Shown here: positions 19,594 to 29,604 of the stretch, in pieces
Layout: each line of letters begins with the position of its first letter
How positions within the stretch are numbered: the first letter of the stretch is position 1
From: Ascoidea asiatica
Taxonomy: Eukaryota; Ascomycota; Saccharomycetes; Ascoideales; Ascoideaceae
Reading direction: 5' to 3'
Assembly (NCBI GenBank): GCA_001600695.1
Contig: BCKQ01000003.1
Span: 1,835,934 to 1,899,933 of the forward strand
Length of the DNA: 64,000 bases
The notes under the pieces: model-generated
Told to the model about the DNA's origin: nothing
Database searches by the model: none
The model's input: only the letters and a program-made list of their open reading frames with translations
Position numbers and translations under genes: made by a program

Positions 19594-21149
19594 TATTATT
19601 ATTGTTATTGTTATTGTTTTTAGTAATTATTGATTAATTATTAATGATTATTATATAATTCTTTTATATGAATATAATACAATTGACTATAAAAATTGAT
19701 ATGAAATCATAAATATTATGAAAAAGAATAAAACAAGAAAAAAAATAAAATATATATAAAAATTGAGATGGAATAGAAAGAAAAAGAAGATTAAATTTTG
19801 ATTTTGATTTTAATATGGATGATTAAATTGATGATTATAAATATTTGAGTTTTTAGATTGAAGAATTGATATAATTTATATGAGTAATTATATAATTTTC
19901 CTATTGAATATTGAAGAAGTCAATAAAGTAAAAAATATAGTAAATATAATTTTGTTGAATATCTAAAAATCAAGTCAATTGATCAAGAAGGGTTAAAAAA
20001 AAAAGAAAAAAAGAAAAAATAGATTATCTTTGATAAGTATGTATATTTGAATGTATAATTAATATTTGAAATTTTAATAATGTGTGAGTATTTCAAAGAG
20101 AAACTTTTCTTTATTTTGAAGGAGTTATTAATTTTTTTGATATATAAAAATAAATATCTAAGGAGTTGAAATGAATTGAAAAATAAATATGGATTTCTAA
20201 TTGGAAGATGGCAATTGAAGATAATAATTGAAGTTAAAACTCTTGTATTACTTCTTCTTCTTCTTCTTCTTCTTTTTCTTGATTACTTCTTATTAAGTAC
20301 TTCTCAATGATTATCCAATTGATATTTGGTATTTGGTATTTGATTTGTTGTTTGAGATTACTGGATAGATTTGATACACTTGATATATTCACACAATCTT
20401 CAAGGTTAATTCTGTAACGTTAACGACAGAGGCAGATATACTAAAGCAAAGCACAGTACAGTGCCACGTGACCGTTCTCTGCTCTGCTCTCTTCTTTCTT
20501 TGTGCTCCACGTTGCCACGCCTCTCCTTCCGAGGCGCTGCTTCCGAGGCTGGAAAGTCGCTTCACAACAATTGCCACTTTCCTTTCTTCTTTCTTTCTTT
20601 CTTTCCGGCTCCGTGCAGTCCGCCCCAGAGAGAACACCCGCTGTTCTGGTCTCTTTTATCTTATTTTTCTCTGTAATGGATAGGTCTATCTAGATGATAT
20701 TTAAGATTGTAAAAGTATTTATTGAAGCTATATATTTCGAATTGCTTAATTCTTAGAATTAACATTAATTCTAATAATTAAGGGATTACTGATTTATATA
20801 AATGGGATAAATCCTACGAATTGATTGGTAATGACACCTAATGAGGATTGACCAATTAGTGTTCATTACATTCTCCAGTTTCTCGGCGAGCAGAAAAAAC
20901 CACCAAATCTGGACTGGAATCTCGATTTAGACCTTGATTTCCCCTTATCTATTGTTGCGTTACTTATACAGCTTGATCAATTGGTTGAGTTTATTATCAC
21001 TATCGTTAACTTTAGTTATTCTAAAGCAAAAAAGCTGATCTGATTTTCAATATAGAATTATATAAATTGATATTGATTTCATCTAATTGTTTAATCAAGT
21101 CTCCAATTGTATTAATTGAAATCCATTATAATATAATTCATTATTGAAA
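19594..21149. other. Divergent intergenic region, kinase and DAL3 promoters
   Basis: The kinase side (19594-20400) is extremely AT-rich with an (CTT)n run near 20249-20270. A GC-richer island spans about 20430-20680 with CACGTG at 20465-20470 and a duplicated TTCCGAGGC-like word near 20527-20550. ORFs through the island start at non-ATG codons or are shadows. DAL3-proximal GATA sites are listed separately. Confidence 0.5.
20806..20949. promoter_or_regulatory. GATA-factor sites upstream of DAL3
   Basis: GATAA is at 20806-20810 on the plus strand and CTTATC (GATAAG on the minus strand) at 20944-20949, about 340 and 200 bases before the DAL3 ATG. A further TTATC is at 20656-20660. Allantoin-pathway genes are classically controlled by GATA factors under nitrogen catabolite repression; the assignment here is inference from motif and gene identity. 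Confidence 0.4.
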
Positions 21150-21830
21150 ATGGTTTTGAAAACTATTGAGATTGATTCATCTTTTCCAATATTACAAGCA
21201 GAACCTGTAACTATAGAGAATTTTAAACCCTTTGGTACAATAGTTTCTCCTGATCATGAAATTGAAAAAGTTGATAAAAATAATCAAAACTCTGCAAATT
21301 ATGGTACTGCAATAAAATTCAAAAATGTTTCAAATATTCATAATGGTTTTGATGAACTAAAAGATAATAATTCTAAGGAAAATAAAGAAAATTTAAATTG
21401 TAATATATTTAGATGTTTTCCTCCAAATCATTTATTATCTTATAATAATTCTTCAAAAAATTTCACTTATAATTTATCTGTATTAGAAAGACATCCATAC
21501 TCTTCTCAATCTTTTATACCAATGGGTAGATCTTCTTTTAAAAAAGCATATATTGTAATTGTTGCTTTAAATGATTTTTCAACTTCATTAAATTTACCAG
21601 ATTTAAATTCAATAAAAATTTTCTATTTTAATGGTAATCAAGCTGTAACTTATAATCAATCAACTTGGCATTCTCCAATGATTGCAATTTCAAATAATAA
21701 TAATATAAATTTAAATCAATTAGATCCAATTGATTTTTCAGTCTTAATTTATGAAAATGGTATACCAGATAATGATTGTCAAGAAATTTATATAAATCCT
21801 CCAATAAAAGTAAATTTCAATGGTAATTAA
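21150..21830 (+). CDS. DAL3: Ureidoglycolate lyase
   Basis: Ureidoglycolate lyase splits ureidoglycolate to glyoxylate and urea, the last step of allantoin degradation for nitrogen supply. The family is recognised by VTIENFKPFGTIVSP near the N terminus, FRCFPPNHLL, LERHPYSSQSFIPMGRS and the C-terminal TWHSPMIAI region followed by DFSVLIYENG. The first ATG is at 21150; the open frame continues two codons upstream to a TTG that is not needed. At 226 residues it is slightly longer than S. cerevisiae Dal3 (195) because of an Asn/Lys-rich insert at about residues 65-90 and an Asn-run before the final strand. No other DAL genes are adjacent, unlike the S. cerevisiae DAL cluster. Confidence 0.88.
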   Translation: MVLKTIEIDSSFPILQAEPVTIENFKPFGTIVSPDHEIEKVDKNNQNSANYGTAIKFKNVSNIHNGFDELKDNNSKENKENLNCNIFRCFPPNHLLSYNNSSKNFTYNLSVLERHPYSSQSFIPMGRSSFKKAYIVIVALNDFSTSLNLPDLNSIKIFYFNGNQAVTYNQSTWHSPMIAISNNNNINLNQLDPIDFSVLIYENGIPDNDCQEIYINPPIKVNFNGN

Positions 21831-22153
21831 TAAAATTTATCAACATAATAATTTAAAAAATAAGAAAATATACATTATATAAATATACATAAAACTACTA
21901 AACGTATATAAACTGCATACATATACGGTATATATATAAAAAGATATATAAAATAAATATAAATAAATAAAACAAAATAACAATAAACACAAATTTCAAG
22001 AACAATAAATCTAACAAGAATAATTCTAAATACTGACAAAACAAAAACAAAATTTTTAATAAACTATTCAATATCTAGAATCTTAAATATATTTAACATT
22101 TAATAATATATTAATAAATATCAAATGCCTAAATCACATTTCTTTTTTCTTCT
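21831..22153. other. Convergent AT-rich 3' region
   Basis: The 3' ends of DAL3 and the CBM1 gene face each other across a very AT-rich stretch with TATATA and AAATAAAT motifs of the kind used as efficiency and positioning elements for yeast 3'-end formation. No gene is seen. Confidence 0.5.
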
Positions 22154-23374
22154 CTAAGAAAATAATGATTTAAACCATGATGAAAATCCACCATTATTTT
22201 CATCTTCATTATCAGAAGATGATGCGGATGCAGATGATTCACTTGATGATAATGAATCCGAAGATGAATCTAATGAAGTTCCATTAACAATTCCACTAAA
22301 ATCACTTGCAGTGTAATTATCAAATCCAGTAAAATTATCATATCCTAATCCACTATTATCTATACCACTATCACTACCATTACCATAATTAAAACCTGCT
22401 ACATAATTTGTATCATTTGAATATGATAAAATTGATGTAACTATTGTAGAATTACTAAATACAAATCCACTTGATGATGCTGATGCTGAAGAAACTGGTG
22501 CTGATGAAATTAATTCTGATAATATATCTAAAGTTTTGGTACTAGATCCTGTAGATGATAAATTAGCTATATCTAAAACATCTGAAGTTTCAGTAGAAGG
22601 AACTGAGGCAGCAGAAGATGAAGCTGAAGATGAAGCATAAGCTGATGAAATATCATGATTGTAAATAAATACATCTGATTCACTATTACTATATGTTGAA
22701 TCTGTTTCAATTGAACCTGTTGATGTTGAAGAAGGTGCTGCTGTAACTGAAATTGTTGAAGTGACCGCAGATGAAGCAGCTTCTGTTTCAACAGCATCAG
22801 CTTCACTTAAATCACCAGAAACTGTTGAAACAAGAGTTACTGAACGACCATTAGTTTTTGTAATATGTTTAACAATAGTTTCAAAAAATGTAACATCTCT
22901 ACCTTGATTATTTTCAGTTTTTCTTGCAGTAATAAAAGTTTCTCTAGTACGATGATTATTTTTTGGACGAGTACGAGTAATTGTAACTCTTTTTGTAATT
23001 TTTTTATTTCCTGAAGTTGAAGTTGTTTTTTCAATAACTGTTTCTAAACTACTTGTAGCAGATGATCCAATATCAGTTGTTAATGAACTTTCTAAATCAC
23101 TTGATAAATCAGTTGCAACTGCAGCTTCAATTGTTGTTGATTCTGAATCTGAAGTTTGAACACATTGTGAATAATAATCATTAACTGATGAGCAATAAGC
23201 ACCTGTTGGACAACATGATGCTCCATTCCAATTTGATCCACCACATTGATAATATAATGCAGCACATGATGATGCAGATGCTGAAGCTGATGAAGTTAAT
23301 GAAAGGAGAGTAGTTGAAGTATTGAAAAATGAACTAGCTCCTGCTGAAGCAATAGAAATATTGGCAAATGGCAT
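22154..23374 (-). CDS. Ser/Ala-rich protein with fungal cellulose-binding module (CBM1)
   Basis: Residues about 37-72 form a clear CBM1: six cysteines and the signature QCGG, W, G, CC, C, YYSQC (within CAALYYQCGGSNWNGASCC and YCSSVNDYYSQC). Aromatics at the usual flat binding face are kept, with Trp in the usual Tyr/Trp position. The remainder is a Ser/Ala/Thr/Val-rich, presumably O-glycosylated stalk with a basic central patch (KKITKRVTITRTRPKNNHRT). The protein ends EDENNGGFSSWFKSLFS with no GPI signal. No catalytic domain is present. The first 36 residues are only weakly hydrophobic, so secretion signal quality is doubtful; an unrecognised upstream exon is possible, although no donor/branch-point pair was found. 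The function may be wall or polysaccharide adhesion, which is inference. Confidence 0.75.
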   Translation of the reverse strand: MPFANISIASAGASSFFNTSTTLLSLTSSASASASSCAALYYQCGGSNWNGASCCPTGAYCSSVNDYYSQCVQTSDSESTTIEAAVATDLSSDLESSLTTDIGSSATSSLETVIEKTTSTSGNKKITKRVTITRTRPKNNHRTRETFITARKTENNQGRDVTFFETIVKHITKTNGRSVTLVSTVSGDLSEADAVETEAASSAVTSTISVTAAPSSTSTGSIETDSTYSNSESDVFIYNHDISSAYASSSASSSAASVPSTETSDVLDIANLSSTGSSTKTLDILSELISSAPVSSASASSSGFVFSNSTIVTSILSYSNDTNYVAGFNYGNGSDSGIDNSGLGYDNFTGFDNYTASDFSGIVNGTSLDSSSDSLSSSESSASASSSDNEDENNGGFSSWFKSLFS

Positions 23375-24706
23375 TTTTAAAGAAAATAAACTATAAATTA
23401 ATAATATATTTTATCTAATTTGTTATTATATTAATAAATATTGAAATTTATATTGGTTTTTTTTTTGATTTTAAAGAGTGAATAAAGTTAGATTGTTTTT
23501 AAAATTAATAAAATATAAATATTTTTTTCTTTTTTGAAATTTTCAAATAAAATTCTCAAATTGAAATAAAAGTTAAGAAATAAATCTTTAGTTTTGTTGG
23601 TTAAAGGAGTGACTAGTTAAAAAAAAAGCAATAAAGGTTTTTTTTTATTGAATAAATTATGAAAAATAATTTAGCTTAAGTTAAATATAATTATTGTTAA
23701 TAAATTAAAATAAACAAAAGAAGTTAAAAAAAAAAGAGATTATTAACAGAAAGAAAAGAAGTAGATAAATTCATTCGTTTTATATGATACTTGAACCATG
23801 AAAAGTAGGAAAAAAAAAGAAAAAAAAGAGTAATATTTGGAATACAATAGAAAAATCTTTGACTTATTTCATTATTAATTATTATTTCATTATTTTTTTT
23901 CTTTATTGTTTGAGTCAAAAAGTCAGGATTGAGAGAAGTAATCAAAATATTAGTACAATTAGTATTGAAATTAACATCTTTGTTATCATATGGAATTAAA
24001 AGCAGGCTTCTTGTTATTTCTGGATTATCACTCAGGCTTATTAATCTCTTTTTTTCAAATAAGCTTTAATTTGAAGTTTTTGCAACTACAAATATTAAAA
24101 CCAATTAAAAATATTATGTATAAAAAAGTTAAGAGTGAATGCTTCAGGTTATCATTTGAAAAGTTGAAACAAAATAAGTTTTCGAGCGTAACTAACTCAT
24201 TGATTGTGGTTTTGAAGATTTTTGTTGCTGATGATACTTCAAAACTCGTTGGAATTAATTCAATTCTTCAATTTCAAACCAGAATGATTGTTTTCACTTC
24301 CTTGTTTTAAGGGTTCAAAACAAATGCTGATCGCGACTACGAATTTAAAATTATCATCCGAATTTCTGAGAAGCGAGAATCAAATTCCGGTGCACACGCA
24401 GTCAGGTGACACGGCGCTGAAACATGCGTAGGTGCATATCTTGGTACAACCACTCGTGTGGGTCATTACACAAAGAAAAGAAAAGAAAAGGCCTGGTGCT
24501 TGTGAGATACTTTTTATCAAACGGTAAGTCAACTCTCTCAACGGTAAATGGCATAGCTTCTCCAGCTGCGATTGCAGTAATTTCTTCTTCTTCTTCTGTT
24601 ACTGCAACTGCAATATCTGCCACTACTCTCCCTAAAATGAATATTGGAAATTCAGATCGAAAAGTTGAGTATATAGCTTGGGATACAAATATTAGACTAC
24701 AGTTCA
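23375..24706. other. Divergent intergenic region
   Basis: This region separates the CBM1 gene and the flavin-reductase-like gene. It is AT-rich with A- and T-tracts to about 23950, contains a TTGAGTCAAA (AP-1-like) near 23910, and has a GC-richer island at about 24340-24480. ATG-started frames of 106 codons (23990-24310) and 96 codons (24424-24714) are present but encode nothing recognisable, and the second overlaps the next gene's start. Confidence 0.45.
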
Positions 24707-25774
24707 ATGATTAAGAGCACTTTCAATAGATTCATATCAACAAAAATTAAAGAGATTATAAAAGAAGAGAAAAATCATCATGATCATCATAATCAACATA
24801 ATATAGTTAAAGAATTATCAGTTCATCAAAATGTATTTAAGGAGAGTATGTCTCGAGTATCTCAACAAGCAATGATTTTAACATCATCATTTGATAATAA
24901 ACAAATTCTTGATAAAAGTTTAGATAATTTTCATGGTTTAACATTATCATCAGTTGTTTCATTATCAATTAAACCAAAGACTTTAATTCAATTTAATTTA
25001 AATGTACCATCTTTTACAAGTGAAAATTTACATAAAAATAAATGGTTTGCAATTCATTTATTACCACCAAATTTAAATTCAGTTAATTTAGCAAATATTT
25101 TTAGTAAAGGTTCAAAATATTTCAATAAAAAAGAAAATAAATTTATACCAACAAGACCATTTTCATTTTTAAAGAATAATGAATATTCATTTTTTCTTGA
25201 TTATATTACTGAAAATGATATAAATAATAATAATAGTGGTAGTGCTAATGATTTTTATTCAAATATGAATGATATTATTAAAAATAGTGTAAATAATACA
25301 AATAATTCAATTTATAAAACAATTGATTCAATAATTCCAGAAAATTCAATAAATCAATCCTTTAATAATATCATAACAAATACAAATAATTCATTACATT
25401 TAAATATTAAAAATAAATTCATTTCAAATTCTTTAATTAAAGATTATAAAGTTAATTTAAAAGAAAATAAATTATTTAAAAGTTTAAATAAAGATAATTT
25501 TTCAATATCTTCAATTATAAAACAAAAAAATTTAAATATTCCAATTTTAAATAATTCTGAAAGAATTTTTATTTGTTATAAAAAAGATTGTTTTAAAATT
25601 TATGATCATGAAATTTGGATTGCAGAAATTAGAGATATTCTAATCAATAAAAATTTTGAAATAAATCAAATAAATAATCAAAATTATGATAATAAAGATA
25701 ATAAAGATAATAAAACTGGAGGATTATTGTTCTTCAATAGAGGTTTTTATAAAATTGGTAATAAAATTGAGTAA
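24707..25774 (+). CDS. Flavin-reductase-like FMN-binding protein, probably mitochondrial
   Basis: The fold is suggested by the flavin-reductase-like split-barrel pattern: VSQQAMILTSS (first strand), HGLTLSSVVSLSIKPKTLIQFNL (FMN-contacting loop and strand), then WFAIHLLPP with LANIFSKGSKYF, and a terminal LLFFNRGFYKIG. The N terminus MIKSTFNRFISTKIKEIIK is basic and amphipathic, consistent with a mitochondrial presequence. An Asn-rich insert of about 100 residues (roughly 165-270) separates the two halves of the domain, making the protein longer than bacterial members. The electron donor and substrate are unknown. ATG at 24707 is the first in frame. Confidence 0.65.
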   Translation: MIKSTFNRFISTKIKEIIKEEKNHHDHHNQHNIVKELSVHQNVFKESMSRVSQQAMILTSSFDNKQILDKSLDNFHGLTLSSVVSLSIKPKTLIQFNLNVPSFTSENLHKNKWFAIHLLPPNLNSVNLANIFSKGSKYFNKKENKFIPTRPFSFLKNNEYSFFLDYITENDINNNNSGSANDFYSNMNDIIKNSVNNTNNSIYKTIDSIIPENSINQSFNNIITNTNNSLHLNIKNKFISNSLIKDYKVNLKENKLFKSLNKDNFSISSIIKQKNLNIPILNNSERIFICYKKDCFKIYDHEIWIAEIRDILINKNFEINQINNQNYDNKDNKDNKTGGLLFFNRGFYKIGNKIE

Positions 25775-26579
25775 GCTCATTAGTAAGGTATTACATAATC
25801 ATGAATTTCCCGAAAATATCAGCAGCGGGAAACGGGAAACTTCCATCAAGGAAGGGATCGGGTCAAATGCAGATTCTGCGGGTCGGCGTGTGACCGAGGT
25901 TGACGTGGACGTGACATCATCGTGCCCCGGGGCCCATCAGTGGAAGCAGGAAATATATCAGTGCTTAAACAGCGTGGTTTTGACTGATTGTACTTGATTG
26001 TATTTTATTAACTCTATGAAATAATATGAAATAATATGAAATAATATAAAATAATATGATTTATTAGCAAAAGAAGCTTTCATCACCAGAACAAAGAAAA
26101 AAGGTTCAACAAAAAGTATCGAAACACAGAATTGCTGAATGGAAAATATTAAATTAAGTTACTTACACTAAAAGTTGTTGAAATATTATAACTGATTGGA
26201 TAGAAAATGATGGAAGTTTCAATGGTATATAAATGAAATTAATTTCTTCTTCTTTTTTTGGTTTTAGTTCTTGATCCAAATAGCTAGATATATTCAAATA
26301 TATTCAGCTCAATCATATTCAGTTATATTCAGTCAAAGTCACTATAATCACTTAAATCACCAACTTGAATGAATAAATCAATAATCAAGTGAAATCAATT
26401 ATCATATCAATTTCATCAAAATACTTTTATCATTTTTATTGAATAGAAAAGGTAAACTATTTCAAAGTAGTTTAAATAAACCTTTATATATTCAATCAAT
26501 CTATTACTCAACTTTATCAAATTTAGATTATAATTATAATACTAGTTTCAATCATAATCATAAATATAAAATAATAGAA
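25775..26579. other. Intergenic region upstream of carbonic anhydrase
   Basis: A GC-richer island at about 25800-25960 includes repeated GACGTG words and a GCCCCGGGGCCC-like palindromic run near 25923-25933. Four copies of a 10-bp ATGAAATAAT unit follow at 26016-26058. The last 195 bases are an open frame in phase with the carbonic anhydrase gene but lacking ATG (see findings). Confidence 0.5.
26016..26058. repeat. 10-bp tandem repeat, about 4 units
   Basis: Units of ATGAAATAAT repeat three times, with a fourth copy differing by one base. The tract is intergenic. Confidence 0.85.
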
Positions 26580-27299
26580 ATGTCTTCAACTACAACCGCT
26601 ACTAATACAAATGAAAAATCTTCAAAAGATTTTCATTTAAGTTTAACTACTAATAATGATAAACCAAATTATGCATTAAATAAAAATTCAACAATTAATG
26701 ATTATTTAAAATTAAATAAAGATTGGGTATCAAAAATTAATAAATCTGAACCTGTAATATTTAATGAATGTTCCAAAGGTCAATCTCCACATACTTTATT
26801 TATTGGTTGTTCAGATTCAAGAATTAATGAAAATATTTTTAATAATTTAAAACCTGGTGAATTTTTTACAATGAATAATATTGCAAATATTGTTAATAAT
26901 AAAAATGATATATCTTCAAAATCAATTTTAAGTTTTGCAATAAAAAATTTAAAAATTTCTAAAATTTTATTAGTTGGTCATACAGATTGTGGTGGTATAA
27001 AAGGTTCATTATCAATAAAAAATAAAAATGATAAAAAAAATTGTGATTTAAGTAATGAATTAATAAATTGGTTAGATCCAATAATTGATTTAAAATTTAA
27101 AAATGAAAAATTTTTAAATCAATTTTCAAATATTAATGATAAATGTACAAAATTAGTTGAATTAAATATTAAATCTCAATTAAATTATTTAATAAATGAA
27201 AATAATGATGTTATTGAAGCTTTAAAAAATAATCAAATTCAAGTTCATGGTTTAATTTATGATGTTTCAACAGGTTTATTAAAACAAATATCTCCTTAA
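26580..27299 (+). CDS. NCE103: Beta-carbonic anhydrase
   Basis: Beta-class carbonic anhydrase hydrates CO2 to bicarbonate, needed for carboxylation reactions at ambient CO2. Zinc ligands are in CSDSR (Cys about residue 76, with the Asp/Arg dyad) and HTDCGG (His about 133, Cys about 136). Flanking family motifs are NECSKGQSPHTLFIGC and PGEFFTMNNIANIV. The first ATG (MSSTTTATNTNEK) gives 239 residues, close to the 221 of S. cerevisiae Nce103. The frame continues open upstream for about 65 codons without ATG; from a TTG at 26439 it would add a basic, hydroxyl-rich segment resembling a mitochondrial presequence. The ATG start is taken as primary. A 27-base A run begins in the stop codon. Confidence 0.92.
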   Translation: MSSTTTATNTNEKSSKDFHLSLTTNNDKPNYALNKNSTINDYLKLNKDWVSKINKSEPVIFNECSKGQSPHTLFIGCSDSRINENIFNNLKPGEFFTMNNIANIVNNKNDISSKSILSFAIKNLKISKILLVGHTDCGGIKGSLSIKNKNDKKNCDLSNELINWLDPIIDLKFKNEKFLNQFSNINDKCTKLVELNIKSQLNYLINENNDVIEALKNNQIQVHGLIYDVSTGLLKQISP

Positions 27300-27324
27300 A
27301 AAAAAAAAAAAAAAAAAAAAAAAA
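27298..27324 (+). repeat. Genome-encoded A27 tract at the carbonic anhydrase stop codon
   Basis: The TAA stop (27297-27299) runs directly into uninterrupted A to 27324. Such a long homopolymer is likely length-variable and could influence 3'-end formation. Confidence 0.95.
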
Positions 27325-27515
27325 GCATTCTTTTAGATACTTACTTAATATTCTTAATTTTTTCTTTTTATAATTTCTTTGTCAAAGATCTTGTAGTTGT
27401 CGTTCAGTCGTTCAGTCGTTATTTAATATTCATTTCCAATATTATATAGTACAGTACAATATTGGATGAATTTGTATTAATCCGTAATTTAATGAGTTAG
27501 AGTTTATTATTATTA

Positions 27516-27615
<100 letters not shown>

Positions 27616-27765
27616 GTTATTATTGTTACGATTATTGTTATAATTATTAATATTACTTAATTTGAATTTAAAGTAGTTAAAGTATATAAATTAATAAATA
27701 AATAGATAAATAAATAGATAAATAAATAGAATTTAAAGAGATTATGATTAAAAAAAAGAGATTAA

Positions 27766-28643
27766 TTAAATATACTGAGATAACCATCTGAAACCTTCAC
27801 CATAACCTTGTCTCATGACAACGGAACACATAAAAACTTCAATTGGTCTAACACCTTCTAAAGGAACTTTACCTTTACCAGTTGTTGAATATAAACCTAA
27901 AGCTTGTCTTAATTCATTTTCATTAACAGCTCTTGGAGAATCTATTTTATTACCAAGAATTAAAAATGGAACTTTTGATAATTCTTCAATTGCAAATAAA
28001 GCATCTAATTCAGTTTTTGATTCTTGAAATCTTTCCATATCAGCAGCATCAACTAAAAAAACAATACCATTAACTTCAGGAAAATAATCTTTCCATAATC
28101 TTCTAGCTTGTTGATGACCACCTAAATCAAAAGTTGTAAATCTAATATTACCAATAGCTAATTCTTCACTTGTTGGATGTAAAGTTGGTTGTAAAGTTGC
28201 TAATCTATCATTTTTTAACATATGTAATAAAGTTGTTTTACCAGCATTATCTAAACCTAAGAATAACAATTTACCATGTTTATTCCATAAACCTAATTGT
28301 GATAAAATATCTTGAACTGTAATTTGATTAAAAAACAAAAAAAAAAAAAGTAGAAAATAATGATAAAGTTAGTAAATGAAAACGAATTAGATTAAGATTT
28401 GATTACAATATATAATTAAGAATGTATTAATATCAAAAAGATCAAAGATCAAAGATCAAAACAGATTGAGATTGGAAATAAAATATTCAAATAAAAGTAA
28501 TTCTTGATTTCTTTTTGAGTTTTTTTTAACTTTTTGATCTTTTATTTAATCTCTCATTTGATTTAAAAACAAGATCAATACATTGATTGATCAGAAAAAT
28601 GGAAGCTGAGTTATAATTACATACACCAATTTAAAATCCACAT
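27766..28643 (-). CDS. SAR1: COPII small GTPase Sar1 (two exons)
   Basis: Sar1 recruits the COPII coat to ER exit sites. Exon 1 is complement(28625..28643), 19 nt encoding MWILNW plus the first base of codon 7. Exon 2 is complement(27766..28316). Joined, they give 189 residues, the normal Sar1 length, starting [20 protein letters not shown], with the amphipathic N-terminal helix expected for membrane insertion. Motifs: P-loop GLDNAGKT (27-34), switch [12 protein letters not shown] with the catalytic His, NKID, and C-terminal WLSQYI. Without splicing, the exon 2 frame extends only to a TTG and gives an N terminus unlike the family. The intron joins GTATGT to ACAG with a perfect TACTAAC branch point. 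Confidence 0.95.
28317..28624 (-). other. SAR1 intron (308 nt)
   Basis: The donor GTATGT is complement(28619..28624), the branch point TACTAAC complement(28368..28374), and the acceptor ACAG ends at 28317. A pyrimidine-rich run separates branch point and acceptor. All three signals match the yeast consensus, and the join restores the conserved Sar1 N terminus. Confidence 0.93.
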
Positions 28644-29047
28644 TATTAAAATATATTATTGACTTTGATTACTGACTGAATATATTATGTTTTTTCAATA
28701 TTTTCTAAAAAAAATGTAATTAAACAAAAATAAACAATTAAAGAAATGATTGAATTGAATTTGTTTGAAAATGGAAATGAATATAAGGATAAAAAAGAAT
28801 AATTAGGAATATTGGTGAAATGAATTGGCTTGTCACCCTGAGAAATCTCAGATACGCACTTTACTCCCATAGTTAACAAGGCCAGAGTCCTCAGAGTGAT
28901 AAGCAGTAAAAAACTTAACTGCTAACAAAAGCGGCAGTGTTAAAACTCCCGAGAGAGAAACAGAGCAGCTGACGGGAACACGTGACTAAGCTCCTGCCAA
29001 AGGGCAGCTTCAAGTGTCGTGGCCAGAACAAACTTGCAGGGAAGTGG

Positions 29048-29055
29048 TTACCCGG
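29048..29055 (+). promoter_or_regulatory. Reb1-like site TTACCCGG
   Basis: The eight bases match the Reb1 consensus TTACCCGG and lie in the GC-richer island between two divergent housekeeping genes, the usual setting for this general regulatory factor. Whether this species uses Reb1 in the same way is not known. Confidence 0.45.
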
Positions 29056-29433
29056 GGTGAAGGCCTGGTGGGTGGACTGCATTGCCACACTCACTAGCCA
29101 TGTTGTGTGGATAGTAATAAAAAAGACCCGTAATGCTGGTCTCCCCTGGTAGTCAGGTGACCGCATATGCTAAGCTCTCAGATGTTCAGCAGTAGAAAAA
29201 TATAGCCGTGTAATTATCAGAACCAACCACCGCCAATGCTTTTCCTGTTATTAATGAATGGACTTCTGAATGGCCGACACTGTCAAATATGATATGGTTA
29301 ATGGATATTACTGAGAGAGCTGAATTAACTGGAGAAGGAGACTGAAATAGTGAATTAGTGAAATATATATTGAAATTATTACAATTATAATCATAATTAT
29401 ACTGGAATTGAAATTGAAATTGGGATTGAGATC

Positions 29434-29463
29434 AAGATTAAGATTAAGATTAAGATTAAGATT
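29434..29463. repeat. AAGATT hexanucleotide repeat, 5 units
   Basis: Five perfect units lie about 140 bases before the NDUFA8-like ATG. Confidence 0.9.
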
Positions 29464-29604
29464 AAAATCTTTATTGGTGACTTTTTGTGTAATCTAAAGA
29501 TAATTATTCTCAAATAAAGAATTAGACAAGGTGAATCAGGATTTATTATACTACTGATAAATAAACAGAATAAAGAAAAAGAAGAAATTTATTAATTGAT
29601 TAAA

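Larger units (their letters stand above)
28644..29604. other. Divergent SAR1 / complex I promoter region
   Basis: A GC-richer island spans about 28840-29300 and holds CACGTGAC at 28979-28986 and TTACCCGG at 29048-29055. Five copies of AAGATT lie at 29434-29463 next to a (GAAATT)-type tract. ORFs in the island lack conservation signals. Confidence 0.5.

Noticed and set aside
20389..20693. Several 63-82 codon frames on both strands
   Set aside because: GC-richer island produces fewer random stops; the frames conflict with one another and are not conserved-looking.
21144..21149. TTG start for DAL3
   Set aside because: The ATG at 21150 is two codons downstream and sufficient; the extra residues add nothing recognisable. 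The same reasoning applies to TTG at 29596 (NDUFA8) and GTG at 60828 (ADE5,7).
23990..24310. 106-codon ATG frame
   Set aside because: No domain or compositional evidence; lies in a promoter region. Retained only as a remote possibility.
24424..24714. 96-codon ATG frame
   Set aside because: It overlaps the start of the flavin-reductase-like gene and covers a GC-richer island; the sequence looks random.
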